This document shows, one piece after another, positions 31,761 to 42,854 of a stretch of 64,000 nucleotides of DNA. A program made the translations under genes and the position numbers. How positions within the stretch are numbered: position 1 is the first letter of the stretch; the number at the start of each line of letters is the position of its first letter. Origin of the DNA: Fagopyrum homotropicum. Lineage: Eukaryota; Streptophyta; Magnoliopsida; Caryophyllales; Polygonaceae. The DNA is taken from NCBI GenBank assembly GCA_033239125.1, contig BSWB01000002.1, positions 49,573,001-49,637,000 of the forward strand, read 5' to 3'. The notes below the pieces were generated by a model. It searched no databases. It was not told where the DNA came from and worked only from the letters and a program-made list of their open reading frames with translations.

Positions 31761-32433
31761 CTTTTTTTTTTTGGTGAAAGAGAGATTAGGCTCCCCGCGT
31801 TAGAACGCTTTATTATAAATAAAAACAAAATTACAACCGAGTAATGCGAGGATAGGCAAAACTCCTCTCAAATCGTCCATAATCAAAACTCGAATACCCA
31901 AAGGGGTTCTAACAAACAATGCCTACCGAAATCCAAACTAAAAGCAAAGTTTGCAATAGAGTAGCAACTCTATTCCCTTCCCGGTAAACATGAGCGAAAC
32001 TGATAGAGCAGTCTCGGATAATGGAGCCTTCACAATGCATCATAAGGCTAGAGAGTGGGTGCATGGAGCTAACACCATTTTAAATGAGTCCAACCTCTAG
32101 AAGCGAGTCTAGTTCAACCTCTACTTGCCGATAACCTAACTCCCAAGCCAGTTCAATACCGTGGAGAACAGCCTAGAGTTCCGCAGCCGGAGCCGAGCAT
32201 GCCCCTAAGTTGACCGCCCTACCTTGGATCCGCTCACCACTCTCATCCCGCAGGACCACCCCATCAGTAGCTTGCTCTTGTTCACCCCTAGAAGCCCCAT
32301 CAATGTTAACCTTAACCCATCCAAAGCACAAGCTTTTCCAACTTCGGACCTTTCAATCCCGTATTGTTCCTGATCCCCATAGTCCTTATAGTAGTCCAAG
32401 ATAAATCCACCTTATCACCCACCAAATGACCAT
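31761..32433 (-). mobile_element. LINE 3' fragment with RNase H domain
   Basis: Read on minus, the piece contains a plant LINE RNase H-like domain: GWVKVNIDGASRG, then GVVLRDESGERI, NLGACSAPAAEL and HGIELAWELGY, broken by a stop (TAG) after PAAEL. The 3' untranslated part ends in a poly(A) run, seen as T at about 31,761-31,772 on plus. The sequence stops at 32,433, where an LTR begins. The more 5' LINE part is probably the piece at 55,051-55,950. Confidence 0.75.
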
Positions 32434-33068
32434 TGTTTGCTCTCAGACGTGTATGAATAGTGAACGAAATAACTTTAAATTTATAACTTAAAATAAAAGC
32501 CCGAACAAAATGCGAATGCGCAATGTACGGATCAATTGTAATATGGCAAATACTCTAGGGTCGAACACAAGAACTATGGTGAAATCAAGTACGATAAATA
32601 TCATGTTGTCAATCAAGAACTAAACAACAAAAACAAGATGATGTATAAATCAGATAAAGGAATGCAAATTCTAGAGGTCAAAGCATCGAGTTGTGGTTTC
32701 GACTCAAGATTTATAAGGATAATGTGGACAAAGCTGAGGTTTGCAAGGGAAGGTATTTCTAAGGTGGGAATAGATCACCGGGTAAGTCTCACTACTCACT
32801 ATCCCAAACCCAAGATCCTATCAGCGAGTAAGTTTCAAGGAACTAAGGAAAGAAACTATAATCTCAAACCAACACACCACCTAAGGGGATAGAACTAACC
32901 TATACCGGGTAAGTCTCAAGTTAACTCTCAAAGGTAGGATGAAGTCACACTCAAACTCTAATAAAGGACAAACCTTTATTACCTAACACTCATCATCATG
33001 GGTATACAAGCAAAGGAATCACCGGGTAAGTCTCATCCTAGGCTTGCGTATAAACCAGGAAAGGTACA
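32434..33068 (-). repeat. Old Athila-like LTR, 3' portion
   Basis: On minus this matches the 3' part of the Athila-like LTR at 33,232-34,978, including the ACTTACCCGGT-type repeats and the end GAGCAAACA. It is clearly more diverged than the two young LTRs are from each other. At 33,068 it is interrupted by the copia element and resumes at 54,092. Confidence 0.75.
33064..33068. repeat. Target-site duplication GTACA (left, copia)
   Basis: Repeated at 54,092-54,096, exactly flanking the copia element. Confidence 0.9.
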
Positions 33069-33231
33069 TGAAGAACCGATAGGTGATATAAATAATATAG
33101 ATAATACTCTAGAGGGGGGGGTGAATAGATTATGAGAACTTTTCGCAAACCAAATCTCAAGGCCTTGAAACTCCTTTCAAGGGCCTTGATGTCAATCTGT
33201 GTTACTAGTGAAACTCTGATTTCAAGGGCTT
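33069..33231 (-). repeat. Copia 3' LTR, part 1
   Basis: It matches 52,901 onward, including a G homopolymer near 33,112. It stops at GGCTT where the gypsy element is inserted and continues at 44,606-45,644. Confidence 0.88.
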
Positions 33232-34978
33232 TGATAACATGAATTATAGTCTATATTTTGGGACCTGTTTAGACGTTTTATCTTCAATAATCTGCATGTT
33301 TGGATGTATATTATGTGATTATATTGTCGTTTCATCTACTTTTGCAGGAATCGAGGTCTACACCAAGTTTCGTTGTAATCGTAGGTAAAATGGCACGTTT
33401 TACATCAAAATGGAGCAAAAGGAGCTAAGGAGTCATTTGAGCTACATTCAGGAGCTTAAGGAAGAATCCATGAATCATGAAAATGGATTGAAGATTCACT
33501 TTGGACCAGATTTGAGAGATTTCACATTCAGTTGTGATTCACCTCGGTCAGCTACAGTACCATCTCGACCGAGGTGATCCAGAGGAGCTGACTCGACCGA
33601 GGCGAACACCTTGGACGCGGCAAAAGATATATTTTATTTGGCTGAGATCTTTTATTTTTTGGAAAGAGGATCTTATATTTTTAGGCTGGATTCCTGGAAG
33701 AAAGAAGGTAATTTAGCCCATATATTTTACCTATTTTTATGGGAAAAGATCTTTCTAAGATATCTTATCTTTGGGGGGGAATTTTTCTATAAAAAGGGTC
33801 GGATTTTCCACAAATCCGACATCCGCTAACGGCTGGAAAACACCTACTATAGCTGGGAGATTTGAAGAACCTTTTTGAAGGTTGAAGGAAGATTGAAGGA
33901 AGAAAGTTGATAGCTTTTTATAGCTTTTGTGAAGGGTTTTGTAAGATTCTCTTAGATTCCCTTCTTTGTTGATTGTCTTATTGGATTTTGATCCAAGGAA
34001 CGCTTGTTTGTTTGATAATTGATTCAGTTATTGAAGCCTTTCTCTTAAGGTTTTCTTGTTCAGTTATTCTCTTTCTTCCCATATATTTGATTATTGCTTT
34101 CATGATGATGATTGACTAATTTCTTTGTGTGATTCTAGGGTGATTGGCTGAAGGTTGTGGGAAAAACAATGATAGAATAATCTTAATCACAGTAGGACCC
34201 TGAAAGCTTGAGTCTTTATCCTTAACCCTAGAACATCTCGCTCAGTCGATGAACATCTCGGCCGGGGTGGAATTCTTCTGACCGAGGTGACTTTTCTGAT
34301 CCGAAACTGAGAGTTAAGTGTTAGAGTTTGCCAAATCCTATTCTTATTACACCTTTCCTAGTTCAATGCAAGCTTAGGATGAGACTTACCAGGTAATTCC
34401 TTTGTTTGTTTACCAAAGATCATAAGTGTAGGTAATAAAGGTTTATCCTTTATTGGGGTTTGAGTGTACTTTCATCCCATCTTTGTGAGTTAGCCTGAGA
34501 CTTACCCGGTAAAGGTTAATTCTATTCCCTTAGGTGGAGTGTTAGTTTGAGGTTATAGTTCTTTATCTTAATTCCTTGAGAATTACCCGGTAATAGGAGT
34601 TACGGTTTGGGATTAGTGTGTAGTGAGACTTACCCGGTGATCTATTCCACTTTAGTAACACCTTCCCTTTGCAAATCTCAGCTTTGTCCGCTTATCTTTA
34701 GATCTTGAGTTGGAACCACAACTAGATGCTTTAATCTCTAGAATTGCATATTTCTTTAATTGACTTTTTATCATCTTTGATTGTTTTAAACGCTTTTGTG
34801 GTTAGTAGTTGCATTGACAACCTATACTTGCTTTGTTTCACTAAATCCCTGTGATCGACCCCTGGAATTTCTTGCTTTTTACTACGATTGACCCGTACAC
34901 TGCGGGTTCGCATCCTTGTTTTAAGCTTACATCTAGGGTTATAAATTTAAAGCTTGCATACACCATTTGGAGCGAACA
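33232..34978 (+). repeat. 5' LTR of the Athila-like element
   Basis: Starts TGATAACATG and ends GGAGCGAACA. It contains four to five copies of a string like TGAGACTTACCCGGT (about 34,383-34,640) and several CTCGACCGAGGTG motifs. Confidence 0.92.
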
Positions 34979-34984
34979 AGTTTT

Positions 34985-35002
34985 TGGCGCCGTTGGCGGG
35001 GA
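34985..35002 (+). other. Primer-binding site (tRNA-Asp type)
   Basis: TGGCGCCGTTGGCGGGGA lies 6 bases after the LTR and matches the site used by many plant Athila/Tat elements. Confidence 0.85.
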
Positions 35003-35107
35003 CTTGGTCTAGACCGAGCCGGTTGTGGCTTGTTTTCGGGGAACTTGCCCCTGTTTGTACTAACCACTCTACTTGAGTGACTTTTGCAAGTTCTTTTTCT
35101 TAGGTTT

Positions 35108-36208
35108 ATGCGAAGAACCCGCGCTGGGAAGGAAATCGTTCCCTATGACCCCGAACCAGAAAAGACATACAAAAGATGCTTGAAAGAAGCAAAGATGGCC
35201 AACCAAGACAATCGCGATCTTGAGGCCGAATTGAAGGAGGCGTTAGAACAGCTATGCCTCAGCAAGGAAGAACTGAGACTGGAAAGGGAAGAAACTCGCA
35301 CAAGGACTGAGGCAATCGAAGCAGATATGGCAGCTTTACGAGACCAGTATCTACCTCGACCGAACCCAAATCCTCGACCGAGGCAAGACCCTGTTCCAAA
35401 TCCTCGACCGAGGCAGAATCCAGTACCTGTTGCCCCGGCCGAGATACTTCCACCTCGGATGCCAGTCCGAGACGTTCTTTTTGCAGGTATTCCACAAACC
35501 CTAGGGCAGAGGATGAACCCTAATCAACAACTGAGGCGTCCAGGAGTCAACCTAGGTGATCCAGCGGACCATGATTATGAGCTTCGACCGCAAGTTCTTT
35601 CCATGATTCGCCAATGCCAGTTTGGAGGGCTAGAGAGGGAATCTCCGCATCAACATCTACAAAACTATGAGATCTTGATGGAGACCTCGAGACCTTCAAG
35701 GCTGGAAAACAACAACTACAAGCTAAGGCCTTTCTACTTCTCTTTGAAAGATAGAGCTCTTACTTGGTATCAATCTCTTCCTCCAGGAAAAATTAATACT
35801 TGGGAGGAGATGACGACGGAATTCTTGACTAAATTCTTTCCCCCCTCTAAAACCGCTGAAATGAGAGGGAAGATTAATGCATTCATCATGAAGGACAAGG
35901 AGAGCTTGTCCAAGTCATGGGAGAGATTTAAAGACATTCTTTTGGATTGCCCACATCATGGGATTCCAAAGATAGAGTTGTTGGAGATATACTTCAAGGG
36001 ACTGGACGGAAGCACCCAGTTCAACCTTCAACTACTATCCGCCGGCACGTTTATGGACATGCCGATTGACGAAGCTTGGGAGTTCATAGAGAAGCAAGCT
36101 TTGCATATGGAGAAATACTCCCACCAAGGAGCTGAAGGTGGAGTTAAAAGAGTCAACTTTCAAGATGCTCCACCTAACAATGATCAACTCACTTCTTTGA
36201 AGAAATGA
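35108..36208 (+). CDS. Gag polyprotein of the Athila-like element
   Basis: The start is ATG at 35,108 (MRRTRAGKEIVPYDPE); the codon further upstream in this frame is not ATG. Residues about 20-90 form a coiled coil rich in E, K and R. A proline-rich segment encoded by the CCTCGACCGAGG motif follows (NPRPRQDPVPNPRPRQ), then the retrotransposon gag core (LRPFYFSLKDRALTWYQSLP, WEEMTTEFLTKFFPP, SWERFKDILLDCPHHG). A TGA ends the frame at 36,206 and the nucleocapsid part continues in another frame from 36,210. The two parts were probably one protein before a small indel. Confidence 0.85.
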   Translation: MRRTRAGKEIVPYDPEPEKTYKRCLKEAKMANQDNRDLEAELKEALEQLCLSKEELRLEREETRTRTEAIEADMAALRDQYLPRPNPNPRPRQDPVPNPRPRQNPVPVAPAEILPPRMPVRDVLFAGIPQTLGQRMNPNQQLRRPGVNLGDPADHDYELRPQVLSMIRQCQFGGLERESPHQHLQNYEILMETSRPSRLENNNYKLRPFYFSLKDRALTWYQSLPPGKINTWEEMTTEFLTKFFPPSKTAEMRGKINAFIMKDKESLSKSWERFKDILLDCPHHGIPKIELLEIYFKGLDGSTQFNLQLLSAGTFMDMPIDEAWEFIEKQALHMEKYSHQGAEGGVKRVNFQDAPPNNDQLTSLKK

Positions 36209-36209
36209 T

Positions 36210-38057
36210 GTGAAACAATTAAAGGAACTCTTAGTTGCTCAAACCAAGAAGGAAGATCAAGGATCAAGGAACAACAATGGATACCGTAACAACAACGGTT
36301 CCTGGAACAACAACTACAACAACAATAGAGAATCCAACAATAATAATTGGAGGGCAAACAACCAAAATTCGGGTAACCCTTACTCTAACTCCAATTCGAA
36401 TGACTCCTCTAATCCTTTCCTCTCTTCCTCTTCTTCTTCTACTCCATTAAAGAGCCAAGAGCAAGGATCGAGTTCGTCCCAGCCGGAAAAGAAAGATGCG
36501 GTGCTGGAGGCCATTTTGATCAAGCTCAACTCTATGGAGACATCCATGACTTCGTTTTCGAAGGCACAAAAAGCCTTAGAACAACAATTCTTTAACAAGG
36601 CGAATGAAGCGCCAAGAGATCTAGGGAAGCTTCCAGCAAGGACGGAAAGCAACTCCAAGGGTCAGATTATGGCAATAACGACGAGGAGTGGACTGAAGAC
36701 TGCAGATCCAGTGCCTTGGTCGATGCCAGTACAGACGAAGACCACCTCGGTCCAGGTGCAGTCGAAGAACACTTCGGCCGAGATGCCAACCGAGGTAGAG
36801 CCACAGAAAACGGAGGAGAAAACTAAAGTTTATATTCCATCTCCTGCATATAAACCACCACTTCCATTCCCCCAGTCAAGGGCCAGAGCACATCTAGACA
36901 AGCATTTTGGTAAGTTCCTTGACTTGATGAATAAACTACACATTAATATCTCTTTCCTTGATGCTATTCTAGGGATGCCCGCCTATGGGAAGTTCTTTAA
37001 AGAGATTCTATCAAGGAAGAGGAAGTTGGAAGACTTTGGTAAAGTAAGGATGACATCTAAATCCTCGGAGCTCATTTATATCATGAAGGAGAAGATGCCA
37101 CCCAAATTGAGAGATCCCGGCTCGTTTTGCATTCCCATTCAAGTTGGGGATGTCACTTGTGAAGCCTTATGTGATCTAGGAGCCAGCGTGAGCATCATCC
37201 CGCTGAAGCTATGTGTTAAGATCGGACTTGGAGAGCCCAAGCCGGTGAAGATATGGTTATACATGGCGGACCGCTCCATTACCCATCCCGTGGGCATTTT
37301 GGAAGATGTTCCGGTCAAGTTAGGTAACTTTTATTTACCTATAGACTTTGTTGTACTTGATATTCCCACAGATTATCCCGTTCCTATCATTCTCGGGAGA
37401 CCATTTCTAGCAACTTCGGGTTGCAATGTGGATTGTAAGAATGCCAAGTTAAAATTTAACATTGGCGAAGATGAAGTGGAGTTTGCATTACTTGCGGCTA
37501 TGAAGGGAGAGCAGCTAGGAGATGATATCTTCAACATCTATGATGAAGAAGAATCAAGAGAATTGGTGAGCTCTATCCTTATTAAAGATCCACTTGAAAA
37601 AGTTATTAGTTTTAGCTTAATGGAGGAAGGTATAGATGCTTCTTGTGATGCAGATATACGGAGCTTAAAGGCAATGGAAGAAGATCCAGGAGCTAAAACT
37701 AAAAGACTAATCCAGGAGAAGAAGATCTCCAGTTTCGGTTCCAGTTGCAGTACCTCGACCGAGGCACTTCTTGGACCGAGCGAGGTGACTGAAGAACATC
37801 TCGGTCAACCTCTCTGGACCTCGACCGAGGTCGAAAGTGAGATAATGTCAACTGAGACTACTGAAAATAACAAACTTCTTACTCCCTTTTCTGACATTCA
37901 TCCTCAGTTGGTGGAACATTCTCTCCACCAAATTTCTGATAATAAAGGACCTTGGTATGCTGATATTGTTAACTATCTTGTTTGCCAGGAAATACCACCC
38001 GGACTGACGTACGCTCAAAGGAAGAAATTCTTCAAAGACGTACACCATTACTTTGGG
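36210..38057 (+). CDS. Nucleocapsid-like segment, aspartic protease and integrase lead-in
   Basis: The first about 45 residues after the break are asparagine-rich (NNNGYRNNNG); no CCHC zinc knuckle is seen. The retropepsin domain follows, with CEALCDLGASVSIIPL (catalytic D in DLGAS) and VPIILGRPFLAT. After a linker with TSTE repeats the frame runs directly into PWYADIVNYLVCQEIPPGLT, normally found after RNase H. About 500 residues of RT and RNase H expected here are missing. The frame is lost at about 38,052-38,057 (one base short). Confidence 0.85.
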
Positions 38058-39226
38058 ATGAACCACTACTATTCAAGCGAGGGCCGGATGGGATGCTTCA
38101 AAGATGCATTCCGAAAGACGAAGTTAATAGCATCATACGACATTGTCACTCACTTCCTTGTGGAGGACATGGTAGCGCCAACAAGACATGCGCTAAGGTA
38201 TTACGTTCCTGTTTCTTTTAGCCCACATTATTTAAGGATGTGCAAACGTATGTTGTCTCTTGTGATGCATGCCAAAGAACAGGGAACTTATCTAGAAGGA
38301 ATGAGATGCCACTCAATAACATACAAGAGGTTGAGATTTTTGATGTATGGGGAGTAGATTTCATGGGACCTTTCCCATCATCCGGAGGAAACCTCTACAT
38401 TCTTCTAGCAGTTGACTACGTCTCTAGATGGGTTGAAGCCATTGCTTCTCCTACTAATGACGCCATGGTGGTTGTGAAGTTCTTTAACAAGACTATCTTT
38501 CCACGTTTTGGGACTCCACGCATCATCATCAGCGATGGAGGGACGCACTTCATCAACCGGAAATTTAAGGCACTTTTATCGAAGTATGGGGTAACCCACA
38601 AGGTAGCAACCCCTTATCACCCTCAAACTAGTGGACAGGTCGAGATCTCGAATAGAGAAATTAAAGCAATCTTAGAGAAGACCGTCTCTAGGACTAGGAA
38701 AGATTGGTCCATGAAGTTGGACGACGCTCTTTGGGCTTACAGGACCGCATTCAAGACTCCCATTGGTACCACCCCTTATAATTTGGTATATGGAAAGTCT
38801 TGTCATTTGCCCGTTGAGTTAGAACACAAGGCGTATTGGGCGATCAAATGGTTGAACTTCGACATCAAGGAAGCCGGTGAGAAGCGGCTATTGGATATCA
38901 ATGAGCTGGAGGAGCTGCGTTTGAACGCTTATGAGAATGCCAAAATCTATAGAGAAAGGACGAAGAAATGGCATGACAAGCGCATCATCCCTAAGGAGCT
39001 TAAAGAAGGAGACCTAGTTCTACTCTTCAACTCCTGCCTCCGCCTCTTTCCAGGTAAGTTGAAATCTAGATGGACCGGACCTTATGTTGTGAAACATGTT
39101 TTCCCTTATGGTGCAGTTGAGATTTGGGGAGAAACGAGTGGAAGCTTCAAGGTCAACGGTCATAGACTTAAGAAATACAAACCGGAAGTTCCGGTTGAGG
39201 AGGTTGCACCGCTATACCTTGTTTAG
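38058..39226 (+). pseudogene. Integrase of the Athila-like element, one stop
   Basis: The N-terminal zinc-binding HHCC pattern is seen as IRHCHSLPCGGHG and SCDACQ. The catalytic core has WGVDFMGPF (first Asp), IISDGGTHF (second Asp) and YHPQTSGQVEISNREIK (Glu). The C-terminal part includes RWTGPYVVKHVFPYGAVEI. A TAG at 38,219-38,221 interrupts the frame within the zinc-binding domain, where the family has tryptophan. The rest is open to the stop after LYLV. It would insert cDNA into the genome if expressed whole. Confidence 0.85.
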
Positions 39227-40058
39227 AGATACCGTACGGTCCAGCTAGCGACCTTAAATCAAACGCTTCTTGGGAGGCAACCCAAGGTATTGCTTTCTTT
39301 TCCCTTTTTCCAGTCTAGCTTTAGATAGTTTGCTTTTGCTTTGTTTTGTTTTGTTTTTGGCGTCCTAGTCAGACAACAGGTGACATCTAAGGAAGGAATA
39401 CAAACCAGGAGCACAACTAGAAGGACAAAAGTTCGAGAATTTGAGAAGACGGATTTTGACTGAGACACATCTCGGTTGCTGTCACAGCACCTCGACCGAG
39501 ATGCTTCTTGAGAAACCGAGGCGAATAGGGTTTCTGAAGACTCACCTCGGTCCGTACACCTCGTTCCAGTCGAGACCATCTCGACCGAGGTGACTGCAGT
39601 TCCAGAAAAGGGTATAAAAGGGGGCTGAAATTTCTCTCTCCTCCTCTACTTCCCTTCTCGACCGCGGCGCACTTCTCACCTCGCTCCTTCGTTCTTTGCT
39701 CGTTTTCGACGATTCTTGCTTCTAAACTGAGAGGAAAGGGTAGAAGATCGCATTGCAAGCGCAAATCTGCAGCAAAAACGAACCGAATCGACCGAATCTG
39801 GGTAAAAATCCGAAAAACCCTAACCCTCATTTTCTCCACTGTTTCCTTTCGATTTGGGCTTTGGTTGCCCCTGCATTTGCTGAGAAAAGGATTAAGTACC
39901 CCATAGGAACCTTTGGTAGTGATTTTGGGGGAAAAGAACTGGATTTTTGAGGGAATCGATCGAGCAGTGTTTCGCCTCGGTCCAATCGGCCTGCGCCTCG
40001 GCCGAGGTGTTCTACAAAGTTGTCAGGGCAACCGAGGTGATCTGAGAAGTTGCAGAAA
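39227..40058 (+). other. Spacer between integrase and extra ORF
   Basis: Non-coding, with a dense group of CTCGACCGAGGTG-like motifs at 39,463-39,592 and 39,973-40,040. Confidence 0.7.
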
Positions 40059-41432
40059 ATGAGTTCTGACAGGCAGTTGGTCCCGAGAGACAGATCTTCT
40101 CCTTCTTCTTCCTCCCGCCGTACTAGACCGGTGATCCACGAGCGACACCAGGTCGATTATGACCGCATAGCGGCACGTCCAGTGGTTGCACCACGTTTTT
40201 TGGACATCTCTACATTTGACTGCCTCCATGTTGATGAGGACTTGAGGCGTATGATATCTGCTGGGGGGCTGGAGCAGTTCACAAAGATTAGAGCTCCGAC
40301 CTACTTAGAGCCGACCTTGGAGTTTGTCAGCTCCGTCACTTATTTGCCCACCGAGCGCGCCATCAAGTACCGGTTGATGAACCGGAATTACATAGTTCCC
40401 TTGGACCACTGGCGGGACATCTTTGGCTTCCCGATCCCTACTGTTGCTGATTTTCCTTCTCGAGCTGTAGCTCGAGATTCTGGGGACAGATTGCTCATGT
40501 GGTTGAGCACGCTGATAGATGGAGACCTGGAGATTCCAGGGAGAGGATTATATTCCATCTTGCTTTTAGACTAGCTCACAGGATCTTCAGTGAGACTCTT
40601 CTGGCGCGTACTGAGACGCCCCAGAAGATCAGGCAGGGTGAGCTTCTGAGTCTATACTGCATGGTGATTGGAGGAGTCCCAGATTTTGGATTGATGCTGG
40701 CGGAGGATCTACATAAGATAAAGGCGAAGGCGAAGGGCAACATCTGCTGTGGAGGTATAGTGACTCATATAGCGAGTTACATGGATCTGGATCTCAGTGC
40801 TTGTACCATGGTGGCGGCTGCCAAGCCGCTCGGACTTCAGGAGATGATCACTCGGAGGATACTGGTTCCTCGAGGACTTACTACGCCATATGTGGCGATG
40901 CCATGGGAGCAGACTGCGCCTCAGGGGATCAGATGGTCAGCTCAATTCTCCGTGTTTGATCCACATTACTGGCAGACTGTGTGGATCCTGCTGATGGAGG
41001 ATGCTAGAGAGGAAAGCAGTTGCAGCAGCTCAAGGGCCAGCTGAGGAGGATGAGGCTGAGGAGGACGATGACGATGAGGATGGCGGTGCTCCCATGGATA
41101 CGGGCACAGATACAGTTGGGACTAGTGCGCCGGTCATTGATTTAGATGACGACGAGACTGAGGAGGAGCCGGCTGCAGCACCAGCACGTCCCGCTAGGCG
41201 TAGGGTACGCAGGGAGAGGGATCCAGTTGCTCACTGTCGGATCGATGATCTGACGGATCAGATGATAGATTCCTACGCTGCCCTGTCTTTGGACATCAGA
41301 GAGATGCAGGAGAGACTACACTACCAGCACGTGATGGCTGAGATTCAGTTTCAGCATGTCATGGGCTATCTATTCGACCCATCTCAGCACCCGTATGTGC
41401 CACCACCACCACCACCGGATCGTGATTATTGA
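40059..41432 (+). pseudogene. Extra 3' ORF (ATHILA ORF-1-like), two frameshifts
   Basis: The start is ATG at 40,059 (MSSDRQLVPRD). The conserved part reads PTYLEPTLEFVSSV, then IKYRLMNRNYIVPL and WRDIFGFPI. This resembles the ATHILA ORF-1 family, found in many plant gypsy elements outside gag-pol. Two single-base frame changes occur, near 40,550 (then LAHRIFSETLLART) and near 41,010 (then EEDEAEEDDDDEDGG). The C-terminal part is acidic, ends in a proline run (YVPPPPPPDRDY), and has no transmembrane segment, so it is not an obvious envelope protein. Function unknown. Confidence 0.7.
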
Positions 41433-42854
41433 GGGCGTCCAGGATTTTCTTTCTTTATTTATTATGCAGCTCAGCTTTGTCCGGTGAGTACTTTGTTTCT
41501 CTAGACTTATTTTGACCCATTGGGACAATGTGTCCCAAGTATGGGGTATTTGATGTTATTTGACTATGGATGTATAACTTGACTCTATCGGATATTTATG
41601 TTTTATTTTGCTTTATGTGCTTATCTGAGATTATATGCATGCATACAGGTTATTTGATTGAGAAAAACGTCAAAAACTGGTTTGGAAAAAAAAAATTTTA
41701 TGACCTCGACTGAAGTGATTATGGCCAAACGAGGTACTTCACCTCGGTTGACTTAGAACATCTCGACCGAGGTGGTTTAACTGAAAGAGTTTTCGAAATT
41801 ATTTTTGTGTTTCTTATCTGGATATGACCTCAGTGATGATTTTGTTTGCTGACTGGTTTTGAAATCTCTATATGTTTGAAAAGTTTTATGATATGTTTAA
41901 GTTGCTAAATGCTTTGTTTGAAATTTGTGGCACGTTTAATGCTTTGTTTTTATCCAAATTATGTTGGATTTGAAGGTTGACACCACGTTATGAGTTCTCT
42001 CACTTTCTTCCTGGGAAGACCAAGGCAATTCATTCTCTTCTTTCTTCTTCTTCTTGATCATGCTTAGCCCCTCATATACATATTTGCCTCCCTTTACCTA
42101 TCCGGGAATTTGGAAGCAAGCAAAACTGAAAAGCAAGTGAAAGAAAAGTTGAGATGTTGGCTGAAAGTTAGAAAGAAACAAATAGGTTTGGGGAAGTCAA
42201 TCATGATGACGAGTAACTCGACACCATTCACATAGCCGGGTGTTTGTGTCTTGCCAAAGTCGGATTGAGCGATATTCCTAACGGGTCATGGTATGTGCAT
42301 CAAGGGTTTGAGACATCTCGAGAATTGATGATTGCTGATTTCCTAGGCTTCGGTTATTGTGCACCTCTGTCCATGCATCCCAAAAAGTAAAGTAAAAAAG
42401 TAAATAAGCAAAGCTTATTGGTGAAAGATGTGAAATTCAAAGCAAGTGAAGTGAAGATCCTTTTTCCGGATTCTAGCACCACATTCTCTATATACATCCC
42501 ACCCTCACACGTTTCTTTGACTTCTTTTAAAAGCCCTTAAGACCTCGAGCTTGTTGATTGACTTGGTGGTTTAAAATGGATTATACATGATTAATTTCAA
42601 TGATTATGATTTATTATGCATTCTATGATTTTATGCAAAGATGAACAACTTTCTTATATTTATAAAATGTTTTGATCATATTTTGATTTTAAATTCCGTG
42701 AAGCATTCTTTTAGAGTGATCTATGATTGTAGCACACCACTAAAATGTTTTGAAAGACTTTTTCATTGATCTTCATGACTTATAATCCATTCTATCTTGT
42801 ATTTTATATTCTGAACTTGCTTGGGGACAAGCAAGGGCTAAGTATGGGGTATTT
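41433..42854 (+). other. 3' non-coding region and polypurine tract of the Athila-like element
   Basis: A long untranslated region with further CTCGACCGAGGTG motifs at 41,702-41,775. A purine-rich tract (AAGTATGGGGTA) directly before the 3' LTR primes plus-strand synthesis; a similar one, CAAGTATGGGGTA, occurs at about 41,536. Confidence 0.65.

Noticed and set aside
36235..36658. Frames of 71 and 92 codons in other frames of gag/protease
   Set aside because: Shadows of the asparagine-rich gag segment.
40059..41432. Retroviral envelope gene
   Set aside because: The position fits, but there is no signal peptide, transmembrane segment or cleavage site; ATHILA ORF-1-like similarity explains it better.
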